A program made the translations under genes and the position numbers. From the NCBI GenBank assembly GCA_937900425.1, contig CALCDT010000277.1, positions 1 through 22,504 on the forward strand: a stretch of 22,504 bases of DNA. Direction: 5' to 3'. How positions within the stretch are numbered: position 1 is the first letter of the stretch; every line of letters begins with the position of its first letter. This document shows, piece by piece, positions 1 to 7,989 of the stretch. The DNA is from an uncultured Alphaproteobacteria bacterium (lineage in GTDB: Bacteria > Pseudomonadota > Alphaproteobacteria > Rhizobiales > Pleomorphomonadaceae). The notes under the pieces were generated by a model. That model worked only from the letters and a program-made list of their open reading frames with translations, did not search any database and was not told the origin of the DNA.

Positions 1-1
1 C

Positions 2-208
2 AGCCATCGCGCGGCGGTCGCCGAGGCGGCGGCGAACGTCCCCCTCCCCGCCCGGTTCGACCCCCGCACTTCCGACTTCGCCGTCGCCGCCGCCGTCACC
101 GACGCGTTCCGCCGGCAGCGGATCGACGCCGGGGCGCGCCAATTGCTCACCACCGAAATCGCCGCCCGCGCCGATTTCGTCGAACGGATCGCCGGACGCG
201 GCCGCTGA
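2..208 (+). CDS. 3' end of an unrecognised gene (partial)
   Basis: An open frame enters from the left edge and reads 68 codons to a TGA at 206-208. The visible C-terminus is alanine and arginine rich, contains the stretch LPARFDPRTSDFAVAAAV and ends in IAGRGR. It has the periodicity of a helical domain, with no membrane segment. I do not recognise the family from this fragment. The frame avoids stops and has the G/C-rich third positions of the surrounding real genes, so a genuine gene end is likely. The neighbouring gene at 330-1103 converges on it, leaving about 120 bases between the two stops. Confidence 0.5.
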   Translation, partial: SHRAAVAEAAANVPLPARFDPRTSDFAVAAAVTDAFRRQRIDAGARQLLTTEIAARADFVERIAGRGR

Positions 209-290
209 TCGCCTGCGCTCCGCGTCCATGGGAGAGGCCGCACGGGCCGCTCGCGACGAAGGCCGGCCCGCCCGGGCCTGGTATGGCCTC

Positions 291-310
291 GACCTCCGGC
301 GACCTCCGGC
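291..310. repeat. perfect 10-bp tandem duplication
   Basis: The decamer GACCTCCGGC occurs twice head to tail in the gap between the convergent stops at 208 and 330. It is probably a chance or slippage duplication in GC-rich intergenic DNA. No function is suggested. Confidence 0.6.
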
Positions 311-329
311 CCGGCCGCGGCGCCCCCCC

Positions 330-1103
330 TCAGCGATCGTTCACCTTGCGGAACCGTTCGCCGAGGATGCGGGTCGTTTCCGGCTCGTCGGCGCCGTCGA
401 TGATGTCGACGAGATCGCAGATCGCCGACGACGAGCCGTCGGTGGCCGCCCGGCAGACGACGCGGCCGGGCGCCATCCCGCCCAGCCCGCCCCCGCAGGT
501 GACCCCGGGATAGTCGAAATGGAGAATGCCGTCTTGGAACCGGGTGGCGAGCGGGGCGTCGTCGCAGCGATGGCCGTCCTCGCGATCGGTGATGCGGCGC
601 CCGCTCGTTCCGCCCGGATCGAAGCAGAAGGTGATGGTCTGGCGGGTGATCTCCTGGCCGGCCGGGGTGGTGATCCAGAGCTTCGACGTGTCGGACTGCC
701 AGCAGCCTTCGAGGCTGGAGAGGTCGAAATCCGGCGTCAGGTCGAGGCTGTCGCCGACCGCGGGAGCGTCCGGCGGCGTCGGCTCGTCGACGGCTGGCGT
801 CGGCTCGGCGGGCGGAGCCTCCTCGACGGGCATCGGCTCGGGGGCAAGCGCCACCGGCGGACAGGAGGTCGCCGTGCGGGCCTGACGTTCGAGGCCGCGC
901 AGTTCGTCGACGAGGACGGCGATCCGTCCGCCACCTCCCCCCGGAGCCGGGCCGCACCAGGCGAGCCGCCGGCCGAAGACCTCGATGCCGCAGGCCCGCA
1001 GCAGCAACCAGCCGGAAAGCAGGACCGCCGCGACAGCGAGCGCGGTGAGGACCGTGGCGGCGGCCGATTTGGAGAAGCCGGGACGTGGGGAGGCGCGCGA
1101 CAT
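330..1103 (-). CDS. membrane-anchored cysteine-rich protein, SrfA-like C-terminal domain
   Basis: The protein has 257 residues. Residues 14-36 form one hydrophobic segment preceded by basic residues, predicting a single N-terminal anchor. A short helical stretch with heptad-like spacing follows at about 60-77, then a Pro/Ala/Glu-rich linker (about 81-115). The C-terminal domain (about 118-257) has six cysteines: 134, 160, 180, 203, 217 and 229. Its LEGCWQSD and ITFCFDPGG motifs recall the C-terminal domain of SrfA-family proteins, which usually sit in srfABC operons. This is recalled family resemblance, not a search result. No SrfB or SrfC homologue is visible. If the C-terminus is periplasmic, the cysteines could form disulfides. 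Function is unknown. It lies 180 bases beyond the rsmB stop and may have its own promoter. Confidence 0.7.
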   Translation of the reverse strand: MSRASPRPGFSKSAAATVLTALAVAAVLLSGWLLLRACGIEVFGRRLAWCGPAPGGGGGRIAVLVDELRGLERQARTATSCPPVALAPEPMPVEEAPPAEPTPAVDEPTPPDAPAVGDSLDLTPDFDLSSLEGCWQSDTSKLWITTPAGQEITRQTITFCFDPGGTSGRRITDREDGHRCDDAPLATRFQDGILHFDYPGVTCGGGLGGMAPGRVVCRAATDGSSSAICDLVDIIDGADEPETTRILGERFRKVNDR

Positions 1104-1134
1104 GGCGGGACCGCAGTGGAAGATCTCGTCCTGC

Positions 1135-1164
1135 AGTCTACGGTCGCCTCAACCCAATTCACAA
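1135..1164 (-). promoter_or_regulatory. possible sigma-70-like promoter for the SrfA-like gene
   Basis: On the minus strand TTGTGA (1164-1159) and TAGACT (1140-1135) are separated by 18 bases. They lie in the only AT-rich patch of the 180-base gap, about 32 bases before the start codon. Each hexamer matches four of six consensus positions. This is a weak prediction made by eye. Confidence 0.3.
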
Positions 1165-1283
1165 TCTATTAGTTTAGATCGCCGATACCGCAACCGAAGG
1201 CGGAAGAGTAAGGCGCAGTGCCTCGCGGTTTCGCCGGTATGCCCGGTCTCAGAGATATGCGCGCGTCCGCGTCGCAGGCTTCG

Positions 1284-2597
1284 TCAACCGGCCTGCCGGT
1301 CGAGGCGGGCGATGAAGAAGCCGTCGGTGCCGCAGCGCCGCGGGGTCAGGCGCAGGGCGGTGCCGCCGGACAGCTCGAGGCGCAGGCCGTCCGGCAGCGG
1401 CACGCCGAGCGCCTCCGGCCACAGGGCCGCGGTATCGGCGAGGCGGAAACGGCGATCGCGGCCGAGGAAGGCCGTGATCTGGTCCTCGTTCTCCTGCGGC
1501 AGCAGCGAGCAGGTGACGTAGACGATGCGGCCGCCTGGCTTCACGAGCCGGGCGGCGCGGGCGAGCACCTCGGCCTGCTGCTTCAGGCGCATGTCGAGGG
1601 CGCCGGGGGCGAGGCGCCACTTGGCGTCGGGCCGGCGGCGCCAGGTGCCGGTTCCGGTGCAGGGCGCGTCGACGACGACGAGGTCGGCGGTCGCGTCGAG
1701 GAAGGCGAGGCTGTCGCCGGCAGCGGGTTCGACGACGTCGATGTTGGCGGCGCCGGACCGGGCGATGCGGTCGAAGATGTCGCCGAAGCGGCGCTTGTCG
1801 TTGTCGTAGGCGTAGATCCGTCCCGCGCCGGCGAAGGCGGCGGCGAGCGCCAGCGACTTGCCCCCGCCCCCGGCGCAGAGGTCGACGGCGAGGCCGGCTC
1901 CGCCGACGGCGGCGATCGCCGCGGCGATCTGGCTGCCCTCGTCCTGGATCTCGATCTCGCCGCGCTTGTAGGCGAATTCGGCGGTGACCTGGGGCGCCTT
2001 GTCGTCGGCGGTGCCGGCTGGAAGCCGCAGCCCGAGCGGGGCGTAGGGCGTCGGCGTCGCGCCGAGCGGGGCGAGCGCCTCGAGGACGGCCGGCCGCGAC
2101 GCCTTGAGGCTGTTGACGCGAAGGTCGATGCCGGCGCGGTCCGCGAGCGCCCTGCCCTCCTCGACCACGTCGGCGCCGAGCGCACGGCGGAAGTCGGCCA
2201 TCAGCCACTCGGGCAGGTCGGCGCGGACGTGGTCCGGCGTGTCCGCCGGAAGGGTCGTGGAACGGATGGCGGAGAGTTCGCGGGCTTCGGGCGGGGCCGG
2301 AGCGTGGCGGTCGCCCGGATCGCAGGCGGCGAGGAGCCCGTCGACGCCACGGCCCCAGCCGAGCGCGTAGGTGGCGAGCACCAGCGGACGGGGAGCGTCG
2401 CTGCCCATCAGGGCGCCGAAGGAGGCCTTCCGGCGCAACACGTCGTAGACGAGGTTGCCGATGGCGTTGCGATCACGCGAGCCGGCGAAGCGATGGGTGA
2501 GGCCCCAGTCCTTCAGGGCGTCCTGCACCGGCCGGCGCCGGGTCTCGATGTCGGCGAGGATCTCCATCGCCGCCGAAAGGCGTCCGCCGTCCCTCAT
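1284..2597 (-). CDS. rsmB: 16S rRNA m5C methyltransferase RsmB-family protein
   Basis: An RsmB/Sun-family enzyme of 437 residues transfers a methyl group from SAM to a cytosine of small-subunit rRNA (C967 in E. coli; the exact target here is inferred). The SAM-binding motif DLCAGGGGKS is at 239-248. Motif IV, DAPCTGTGTWRR, is at 310-321 with Cys313. Motif VI, VTCSLLPQENE, is at 361-371 with the expected nucleophile Cys363. The two-cysteine arrangement is diagnostic for RNA m5C methyltransferases. The N-terminal part (1-90) corresponds to the NusB-like domain but is short. The ATG at 2597 overlaps the upstream stop in an ATGA, which favours it over the in-frame Met11. The same frame stays open far upstream, but that stretch is antisense shadow. 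It is the third gene of the guaB group. Confidence 0.93.
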   Translation of the reverse strand: MRDGGRLSAAMEILADIETRRRPVQDALKDWGLTHRFAGSRDRNAIGNLVYDVLRRKASFGALMGSDAPRPLVLATYALGWGRGVDGLLAACDPGDRHAPAPPEARELSAIRSTTLPADTPDHVRADLPEWLMADFRRALGADVVEEGRALADRAGIDLRVNSLKASRPAVLEALAPLGATPTPYAPLGLRLPAGTADDKAPQVTAEFAYKRGEIEIQDEGSQIAAAIAAVGGAGLAVDLCAGGGGKSLALAAAFAGAGRIYAYDNDKRRFGDIFDRIARSGAANIDVVEPAAGDSLAFLDATADLVVVDAPCTGTGTWRRRPDAKWRLAPGALDMRLKQQAEVLARAARLVKPGGRIVYVTCSLLPQENEDQITAFLGRDRRFRLADTAALWPEALGVPLPDGLRLELSGGTALRLTPRRCGTDGFFIARLDRQAG

Positions 2598-3031
2598 GAC
2601 ACGAGCGCCGCGCGCAGAAGGTCGATCGCGATCATCGCCGTCATCACCATCAGGCAGAGCACGCCGAGGAAGAACACGCGGAAGCGGGCCATGATCGCGT
2701 TGGAGCCGGTCTGGACCAGACCGTGGCCGACGCGCGAGGCGACGTAGACCCAGGCGAGGACGGCGAGCGCCAGCGTCTCGATCCGCAACACCAGCGCCAG
2801 CAGGACGAGAGCGTAGAACAGCGTCGGGGTCTCGAACTGGTTGTTCATGTTGTTGACGCGCTTGAGTACGTCGTCCGGCCACGCCGCCGTGTGCAGCGCG
2901 GCCCGCTCCAGATCGACCAGGCCGGCGCGCGCCGCTGCGAAGCGAGCGGAGCCGGCCCGCAGCATCGCCGCGAAGGTCCAGACGATCTGGGCGAGCAGGC
3001 TGGCGGCGAGCAGCGCGGCGGCCGTCGTCAT
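2594..3031 (-). CDS. MAPEG-family integral membrane protein
   Basis: The product has 145 residues and about four hydrophobic segments: near 4-26, 70-85, 88-105 and 118-140. The NNMNNQFETPTLFYAL motif is typical of bacterial MAPEG proteins, relatives of microsomal glutathione transferase. Bacterial members are poorly characterised, and a glutathione-linked role is only a family inference. The ATG at 3031 shares its A with the guaB stop (TGATG). A GTG one codon upstream (3034) would instead overlap the stop by four bases, so either start implies translational coupling. The stop overlaps the rsmB start in ATGA. Occurrence between guaB and rsmB is, as I recall, common in Rhizobiales, but no mechanistic reason is known to me. 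Confidence 0.88.
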   Translation of the reverse strand: MTTAAALLAASLLAQIVWTFAAMLRAGSARFAAARAGLVDLERAALHTAAWPDDVLKRVNNMNNQFETPTLFYALVLLALVLRIETLALAVLAWVYVASRVGHGLVQTGSNAIMARFRVFFLGVLCLMVMTAMIAIDLLRAALVS

Positions 3032-4536
3032 CACACGTTGCCCGGATAGTTGGGGCTCTCGCGGGTGATGGTGACGTCGTGGGCATGGCTCTCGCGCATG
3101 CCGGCCGGCGAGATGCGGATGAAGCGGCCCTTGTCCTGCAACTCGCCGATGGTGCGGGCGCCGACGTAGCCCATCGCGGCACGCACGCCGCCGGTGAGCT
3201 GGTGGAGGACGGCGCCGATCGGACCCTTGTAGGGCACCTGACCCTCGATGCCCTCCGGCACCAGCTTCAGCGAATCCGTCACCTCCGACTGGAAGTAGCG
3301 GTCGGCCGAGCCGCGGGCCATGGCGCCGACGGAGCCCATGCCGCGGTAGGCCTTGTAGCTGCGGCCCTGGTGCAGATAGACCTCGCCGGGGCTTTCCTCG
3401 GTGCCGGCGAACAGCGAGCCGATCATGGTGGCCGACGCCCCGGCGGCGAGCGCCTTGGCGACGTCGCCGGAGAAGCGGATGCCGCCGTCGGCGATCACCG
3501 GGACGCCGGCGTCCGCGGCGGCCTTGACCGATTCCATGATGGCGGTGAGCTGCGGCACGCCGACGCCGGCGACGATGCGGGTGGTGCAGATCGAGCCCGG
3601 GCCGATGCCGACCTTGACGGCGTCGGCGCCGGCGTCGATCAGCGCCCGCGTCGCCTCCGCCGTGGCGACGTTGCCGGCGAGGATCTGGGTGCGGTTGGAG
3701 ATGCGCTTCACCCGGCGCACCGCGTCGAGCACCTTCTCCGAATGGCCATGGGCGGTGTCGACGACGAGCAGGTCGACGCCGGCGTCGATCAGGCGCTCGG
3801 AGCGCTCGAATCCGGCCTCGCCCGTGGTCGAGGCCGCGGCGACGCGCAGGCGGCCCTGGTCGTCCTTGGCGGCGTTGGGGTTGAGCTGCGCCTTCTCGAT
3901 GTCCTTGACCGTGATCAGGCCGATGCAGTTGTAGGCATCGTCGACGACGACGAGCTTCTCGATGCGGTGCTGGTGCAGCAGCCGCTTGGCCTCGTCCTGG
4001 CTGACACCCTCGCGCACGGTGACGAGGTTCTCGTGGGTCATCAGTTCGCGGACCGGCTGGTCGGCGCGGCTGGCGAAGCGGACGTCGCGGTTGGTGAGGA
4101 TGCCGACCAGCCGCCCGGAGAGCTGGCCGCCCTTGCCGGCGTTCTCCACCACCGGAATGCCGGAGATGGTGTAAGCCTTCATCAGGTCGAGCGCCTGCTG
4201 CAGGGTCGCGTCCGGCCCGATCACCACCGGGTTCACCACCATGCCGGATTCGAACTTCTTGACCTGGCGAACGTGTTCGGCCTGGATCTCCGGGGTGAGG
4301 TTGCGGTGGATCACGCCGATGCCGCCGGCCTGGGCCATGGCGATGGCGAGTCTCGCCTCGGTCACGGTGTCCATGGCGGAAGACAGGATCGGGATGTTGA
4401 GCTCGATCTCGCGCGTCAGCCGGGTGCGCAGGTCGGTCTCGGCCGGCAGGACCTCCGAGTGCCCCGGGATCAGCAGCACGTCGTCGAAGGTGAGCGCGAG
4501 CGAGCCGCCATGTGCGGGATCGAAGAAGGTCGCCAT
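3031..4536 (-). CDS. guaB: inosine-5'-monophosphate dehydrogenase
   Basis: GuaB oxidises IMP to XMP with NAD+, the committing step of GMP synthesis in the cytosol. The 501-residue length is normal for a bacterial enzyme carrying CBS domains. The N-terminal barrel strand has LTFDDVLLIPG at 15-25. Two CBS modules span about 95-212 as an insertion in the barrel. The catalytic loop GPGSICTTR places the nucleophile at Cys317. ADGGIRFSGD (349-358) forms the phosphate site, and the flap contains KAYRGMGS at 395-402. All catalytic signatures are present. The ATG at 4536 is preceded by a TGGAGA ribosome site about nine bases away. It heads an overlapping group with the MAPEG gene and rsmB. The CBS domains suggest allosteric control by purine nucleotides, which is known for the family. 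Confidence 0.97.
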   Translation of the reverse strand: MATFFDPAHGGSLALTFDDVLLIPGHSEVLPAETDLRTRLTREIELNIPILSSAMDTVTEARLAIAMAQAGGIGVIHRNLTPEIQAEHVRQVKKFESGMVVNPVVIGPDATLQQALDLMKAYTISGIPVVENAGKGGQLSGRLVGILTNRDVRFASRADQPVRELMTHENLVTVREGVSQDEAKRLLHQHRIEKLVVVDDAYNCIGLITVKDIEKAQLNPNAAKDDQGRLRVAAASTTGEAGFERSERLIDAGVDLLVVDTAHGHSEKVLDAVRRVKRISNRTQILAGNVATAEATRALIDAGADAVKVGIGPGSICTTRIVAGVGVPQLTAIMESVKAAADAGVPVIADGGIRFSGDVAKALAAGASATMIGSLFAGTEESPGEVYLHQGRSYKAYRGMGSVGAMARGSADRYFQSEVTDSLKLVPEGIEGQVPYKGPIGAVLHQLTGGVRAAMGYVGARTIGELQDKGRFIRISPAGMRESHAHDVTITRESPNYPGNV

Positions 4537-4750
4537 CCGGTCAAATCTCCAGCGGGGTCGGCGGCGAGGATAGGATCGATCGCGGGGCCGCGTCGAAGAT
4601 CACGGGCCCTTGTCGGTCGTCGCCGCACGGGAAAAGATGGCGCCGGTCATTAACACGCTTTTTACGGAAGGCAAAGCTCGCAAGCGGCGATCTGCGCGTT
4701 GGGCGGGCCTGCCCCTCCGGCGGGCCGCATCGCCGGCGGAAGCCGCGGCC
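4537..4750 (-). promoter_or_regulatory. guaB upstream region with a CtrA-like site
   Basis: The 214-base gap between the lrp-like stop and the guaB start contains the ribosome site of guaB. It also has an unusually AT-rich stretch at about 4648-4665. At 4650-4664 the sequence reads TTAA, seven bases, TTTA. This is one mismatch from the alphaproteobacterial CtrA full site TTAA-N7-TTAA. I see no convincing -35/-10 pair and no purine riboswitch core. The site is a weak candidate because an alternative reading is simply an AT-rich promoter. Confidence 0.25.
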
Positions 4751-5233
4751 TCAGGCCGGCCGCTCCTTCTCGAGCAGCATGTACTGGAGCGGCAGAGCGG
4801 TGGTGTACTTGATCTGCTCCATCGCGAAGGCCGAGGAGACGTCGGCGATGTCGATGCGGGCGATGAGGCGCTTGTAGAAGGCGTCGTAGGCCTCGATGTC
4901 CGGCACGACGACGCGCAGCAGATAGTCGACCTGGCCGCTCATCCGATAGAACTCGACCACCTCCGGGAACTCGCGGATCAGCTCGGCGAAGCGCTTCAGC
5001 CAGTCTTCCGAATGCTGGCTGGTGGTGATCGACACGAAGACCGTGACCTTGGCGTTGATGCTCTTGGGTTCCAGCACCGCGACCCGGCGCTGGATCACGC
5101 CGTCTTCCTCGAGCTTCTGGATCCGCCGCCAGCAGGGCGTCGTCGACAGGCCGACCCGGCGGCCGATCTCCGCGACCGGGATCGTCGCGTCTTCCTGGAG
5201 GATGGAGAGAATCTTGCGGTCGAGGCGGTCCAT
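4751..5233 (-). CDS. Lrp/AsnC-family transcriptional regulator
   Basis: The protein has 160 residues, the usual length for the family. An N-terminal winged helix (about 1-60) includes LSTTPCWRRIQKLEEDGVI, typical of the Lrp/AsnC recognition helix and wing. A C-terminal RAM/AsnC ligand-binding domain (about 65-150) has VVEFYRMSGQVDYLLRVVV. Family members sense amino acids as dimers or octamers and often regulate their own gene or a neighbour. No amino-acid gene is adjacent, so the effector cannot be named; many genomes carry several such paralogues. An AT-rich site resembling the E. coli Lrp consensus lies 65 bases upstream of the start, which points to autoregulation. Confidence 0.93.
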   Translation of the reverse strand: MDRLDRKILSILQEDATIPVAEIGRRVGLSTTPCWRRIQKLEEDGVIQRRVAVLEPKSINAKVTVFVSITTSQHSEDWLKRFAELIREFPEVVEFYRMSGQVDYLLRVVVPDIEAYDAFYKRLIARIDIADVSSAFAMEQIKYTTALPLQYMLLEKERPA

Positions 5234-5294
5234 CGCGAATGACCTCGGAGGGAGCGGAAACGGTTTTGCCGAGATACCGGGGAACGAGGTGATT

Positions 5295-5312
5295 TTCTAG
5301 AATATTTTTTCG
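5295..5312. promoter_or_regulatory. Lrp-box-like AT-rich site upstream of the Lrp/AsnC gene
   Basis: The window 5298-5312 (TAGAATATTTTTTCG) matches 13 of 15 positions of the E. coli Lrp consensus YAGHAWATTWTDCTR. It overlaps the perfect palindrome TTCTAGAA (5295-5302). This is the most AT-rich run in the neighbourhood and lies 65-79 bases before the regulator's start. It could also include a -10 element for the same gene (TATTCT on the minus strand). Binding is inferred from resemblance only. Confidence 0.4.
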
Positions 5313-5337
5313 CGACGATCGGAAGTGCTCGGCGCCC

Positions 5338-5994
5338 TCATCCCGTCAGCCTCGCCACCTCGGCCCGCAGCACCGGCAGCACCTCGGCCTCGAACCACGG
5401 GTTGCGCCGCAGCCAGTGGGTGTTGCGCCAGGACGGATGCGGCATGGGGAGCACCCGCGGGCGCACCGGCCGGTCGAAGATCGCCCGCCAGTCGGACACG
5501 GTCCGCGTCAACGAGGGCCCGCGTGCGGCGCCCAGATGCCACGCCTGGGCGTAGAGGCCGATGGCGAGCACGAGTTCGACCTGGGGCATCGCCGCCATCA
5601 CGCTCGCCCGCCACGCCGGTGCGCATTCGCGGCGCGGCGGCAGGTCGCCGCCCTTGGCGTCCTGCCCGGGAAAGCAGAAGCCCATCGGCACGATGGCGAT
5701 GCGGTTGGTGTCGTAGAAGGTCGCCCGGTCGACACCGAGCCAGGCGCGCAGCCGGTCGCCGGAGGCGTCGTCGAAGGGCCGGCCGCTGGCGTGGACCTTC
5801 GTCCCCGGCGCCTGGCCCGCGATTAGCAGCCGTGCCGTCGGCGAGATCCAGGCGACCGGGCGCGGCTCGTGCGGCAGCACCGCGCCGCGCGGGGCGTCGC
5901 GGCAGATCCGGCAGGCCCGGATGGCGGCCGAAAGGGCCTCGACCGCACCGGCCCGGCTCGCCGTCGCCGCGGCACGATCGTCGTCGTCAATCAT
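5338..5994 (-). CDS. uracil-DNA glycosylase superfamily protein with putative Fe-S cysteines
   Basis: The 218-residue protein belongs to the family 4/5-related uracil-DNA glycosylases (COG1573 type), which remove uracil from DNA in base excision repair. The water-activating motif appears as GQAPGTKVHASGRPF (60-74), with Gln where many family 4 enzymes have Glu. The DNA-intercalation motif appears as LPMPHPSWRN (182-191). Cys28 and Cys31 (CxxC), Cys107 and Cys124 have spacing like the four cysteines that hold the [4Fe-4S] cluster in family 4 enzymes. The substrate may differ from classical UDGs because of the Gln. The gene is divergent from the histidine kinase with 122 bases between starts and has no operon partner. 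Confidence 0.85.
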   Translation of the reverse strand: MIDDDDRAAATASRAGAVEALSAAIRACRICRDAPRGAVLPHEPRPVAWISPTARLLIAGQAPGTKVHASGRPFDDASGDRLRAWLGVDRATFYDTNRIAIVPMGFCFPGQDAKGGDLPPRRECAPAWRASVMAAMPQVELVLAIGLYAQAWHLGAARGPSLTRTVSDWRAIFDRPVRPRVLPMPHPSWRNTHWLRRNPWFEAEVLPVLRAEVARLTG

Positions 5995-6116
5995 TCTTTC
6001 ACCACGTCCCGCAGGCAGAAATTAACGATCCCGCCGCTAGTCTCCCGAAGCTGATGCCGAACCGCGTTCCGCGGTGACTGTCCCCTCTCGCGCCCCCGGG
6101 GTCTGATGCGGCCGAA

Positions 6117-7631
<1,515 letters not shown>

Positions 7632-7989
7632 GGGATCGGCGACGAGCGGCCACGCCCTTGCCGCCCTCTCCTCGCGGGTTGCCTGAACCAGGGTGGCGGC
7701 ATCGCCCCGCACCCGCTCCCGCCCGGCTGCGACGGAGCAGCCCGGCGGCGCCCCCTTCGCCGGGCGATGTCGAGAGAGCGCGGGGAGAAGGGATCGGGGC
7801 GCGCGCTTGCGGGATTTGCCTGAACGTTCAAACAAGCCGCATCCCGTCATCTTGATCGCGCGCGGCGTCGCTTCATGTTGGAGATCGACCCCCAAGAATC
7901 CGGGGGTGCGAAACCTTCCCGCGACAGGTCGTGTTTAGCATTACGTTCACCTTGCCATTGATACGATCACTTCGGCAAGGAGACCGCCC
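7632..7989 (+). other. non-coding gap between histidine kinase and first EAL gene
   Basis: No convincing gene is present in these 358 bases. An 8-bp perfect stem with a 10-base loop at 7740-7765 (GCCCGGCG / CGCCGGGC), about 110 bases after the kinase stop, may end or process the kinase transcript; no U-tract follows. A smaller 6-bp stem, ACCCCC/GGGGGT, lies near 7890-7909. The last 60 bases are less GC-rich and hold the ribosome site AAGGAG at 7977-7982. I could not identify a good promoter pair. Confidence 0.5.

Noticed and set aside
1218..2747. 509-residue open frame antisense to rsmB
   Set aside because: Low-complexity Gly/Ala/Glu/Arg sequence with no recognisable domain. rsmB has complete catalytic motifs on the minus strand.
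2598..3182. N-terminal extension of RsmB to 3182
   Set aside because: The added residues are Arg/Ala-rich, overlap the whole MAPEG gene and part of guaB in another frame, and the ATG at 2597 forms an ATGA overlap.
3079..4653. 524-residue open frame antisense to guaB
   Set aside because: Composition is His/Asp/Gly/Ala-rich low complexity. It is the predictable complement of a GC-rich gene, and guaB on the other strand has every family motif.
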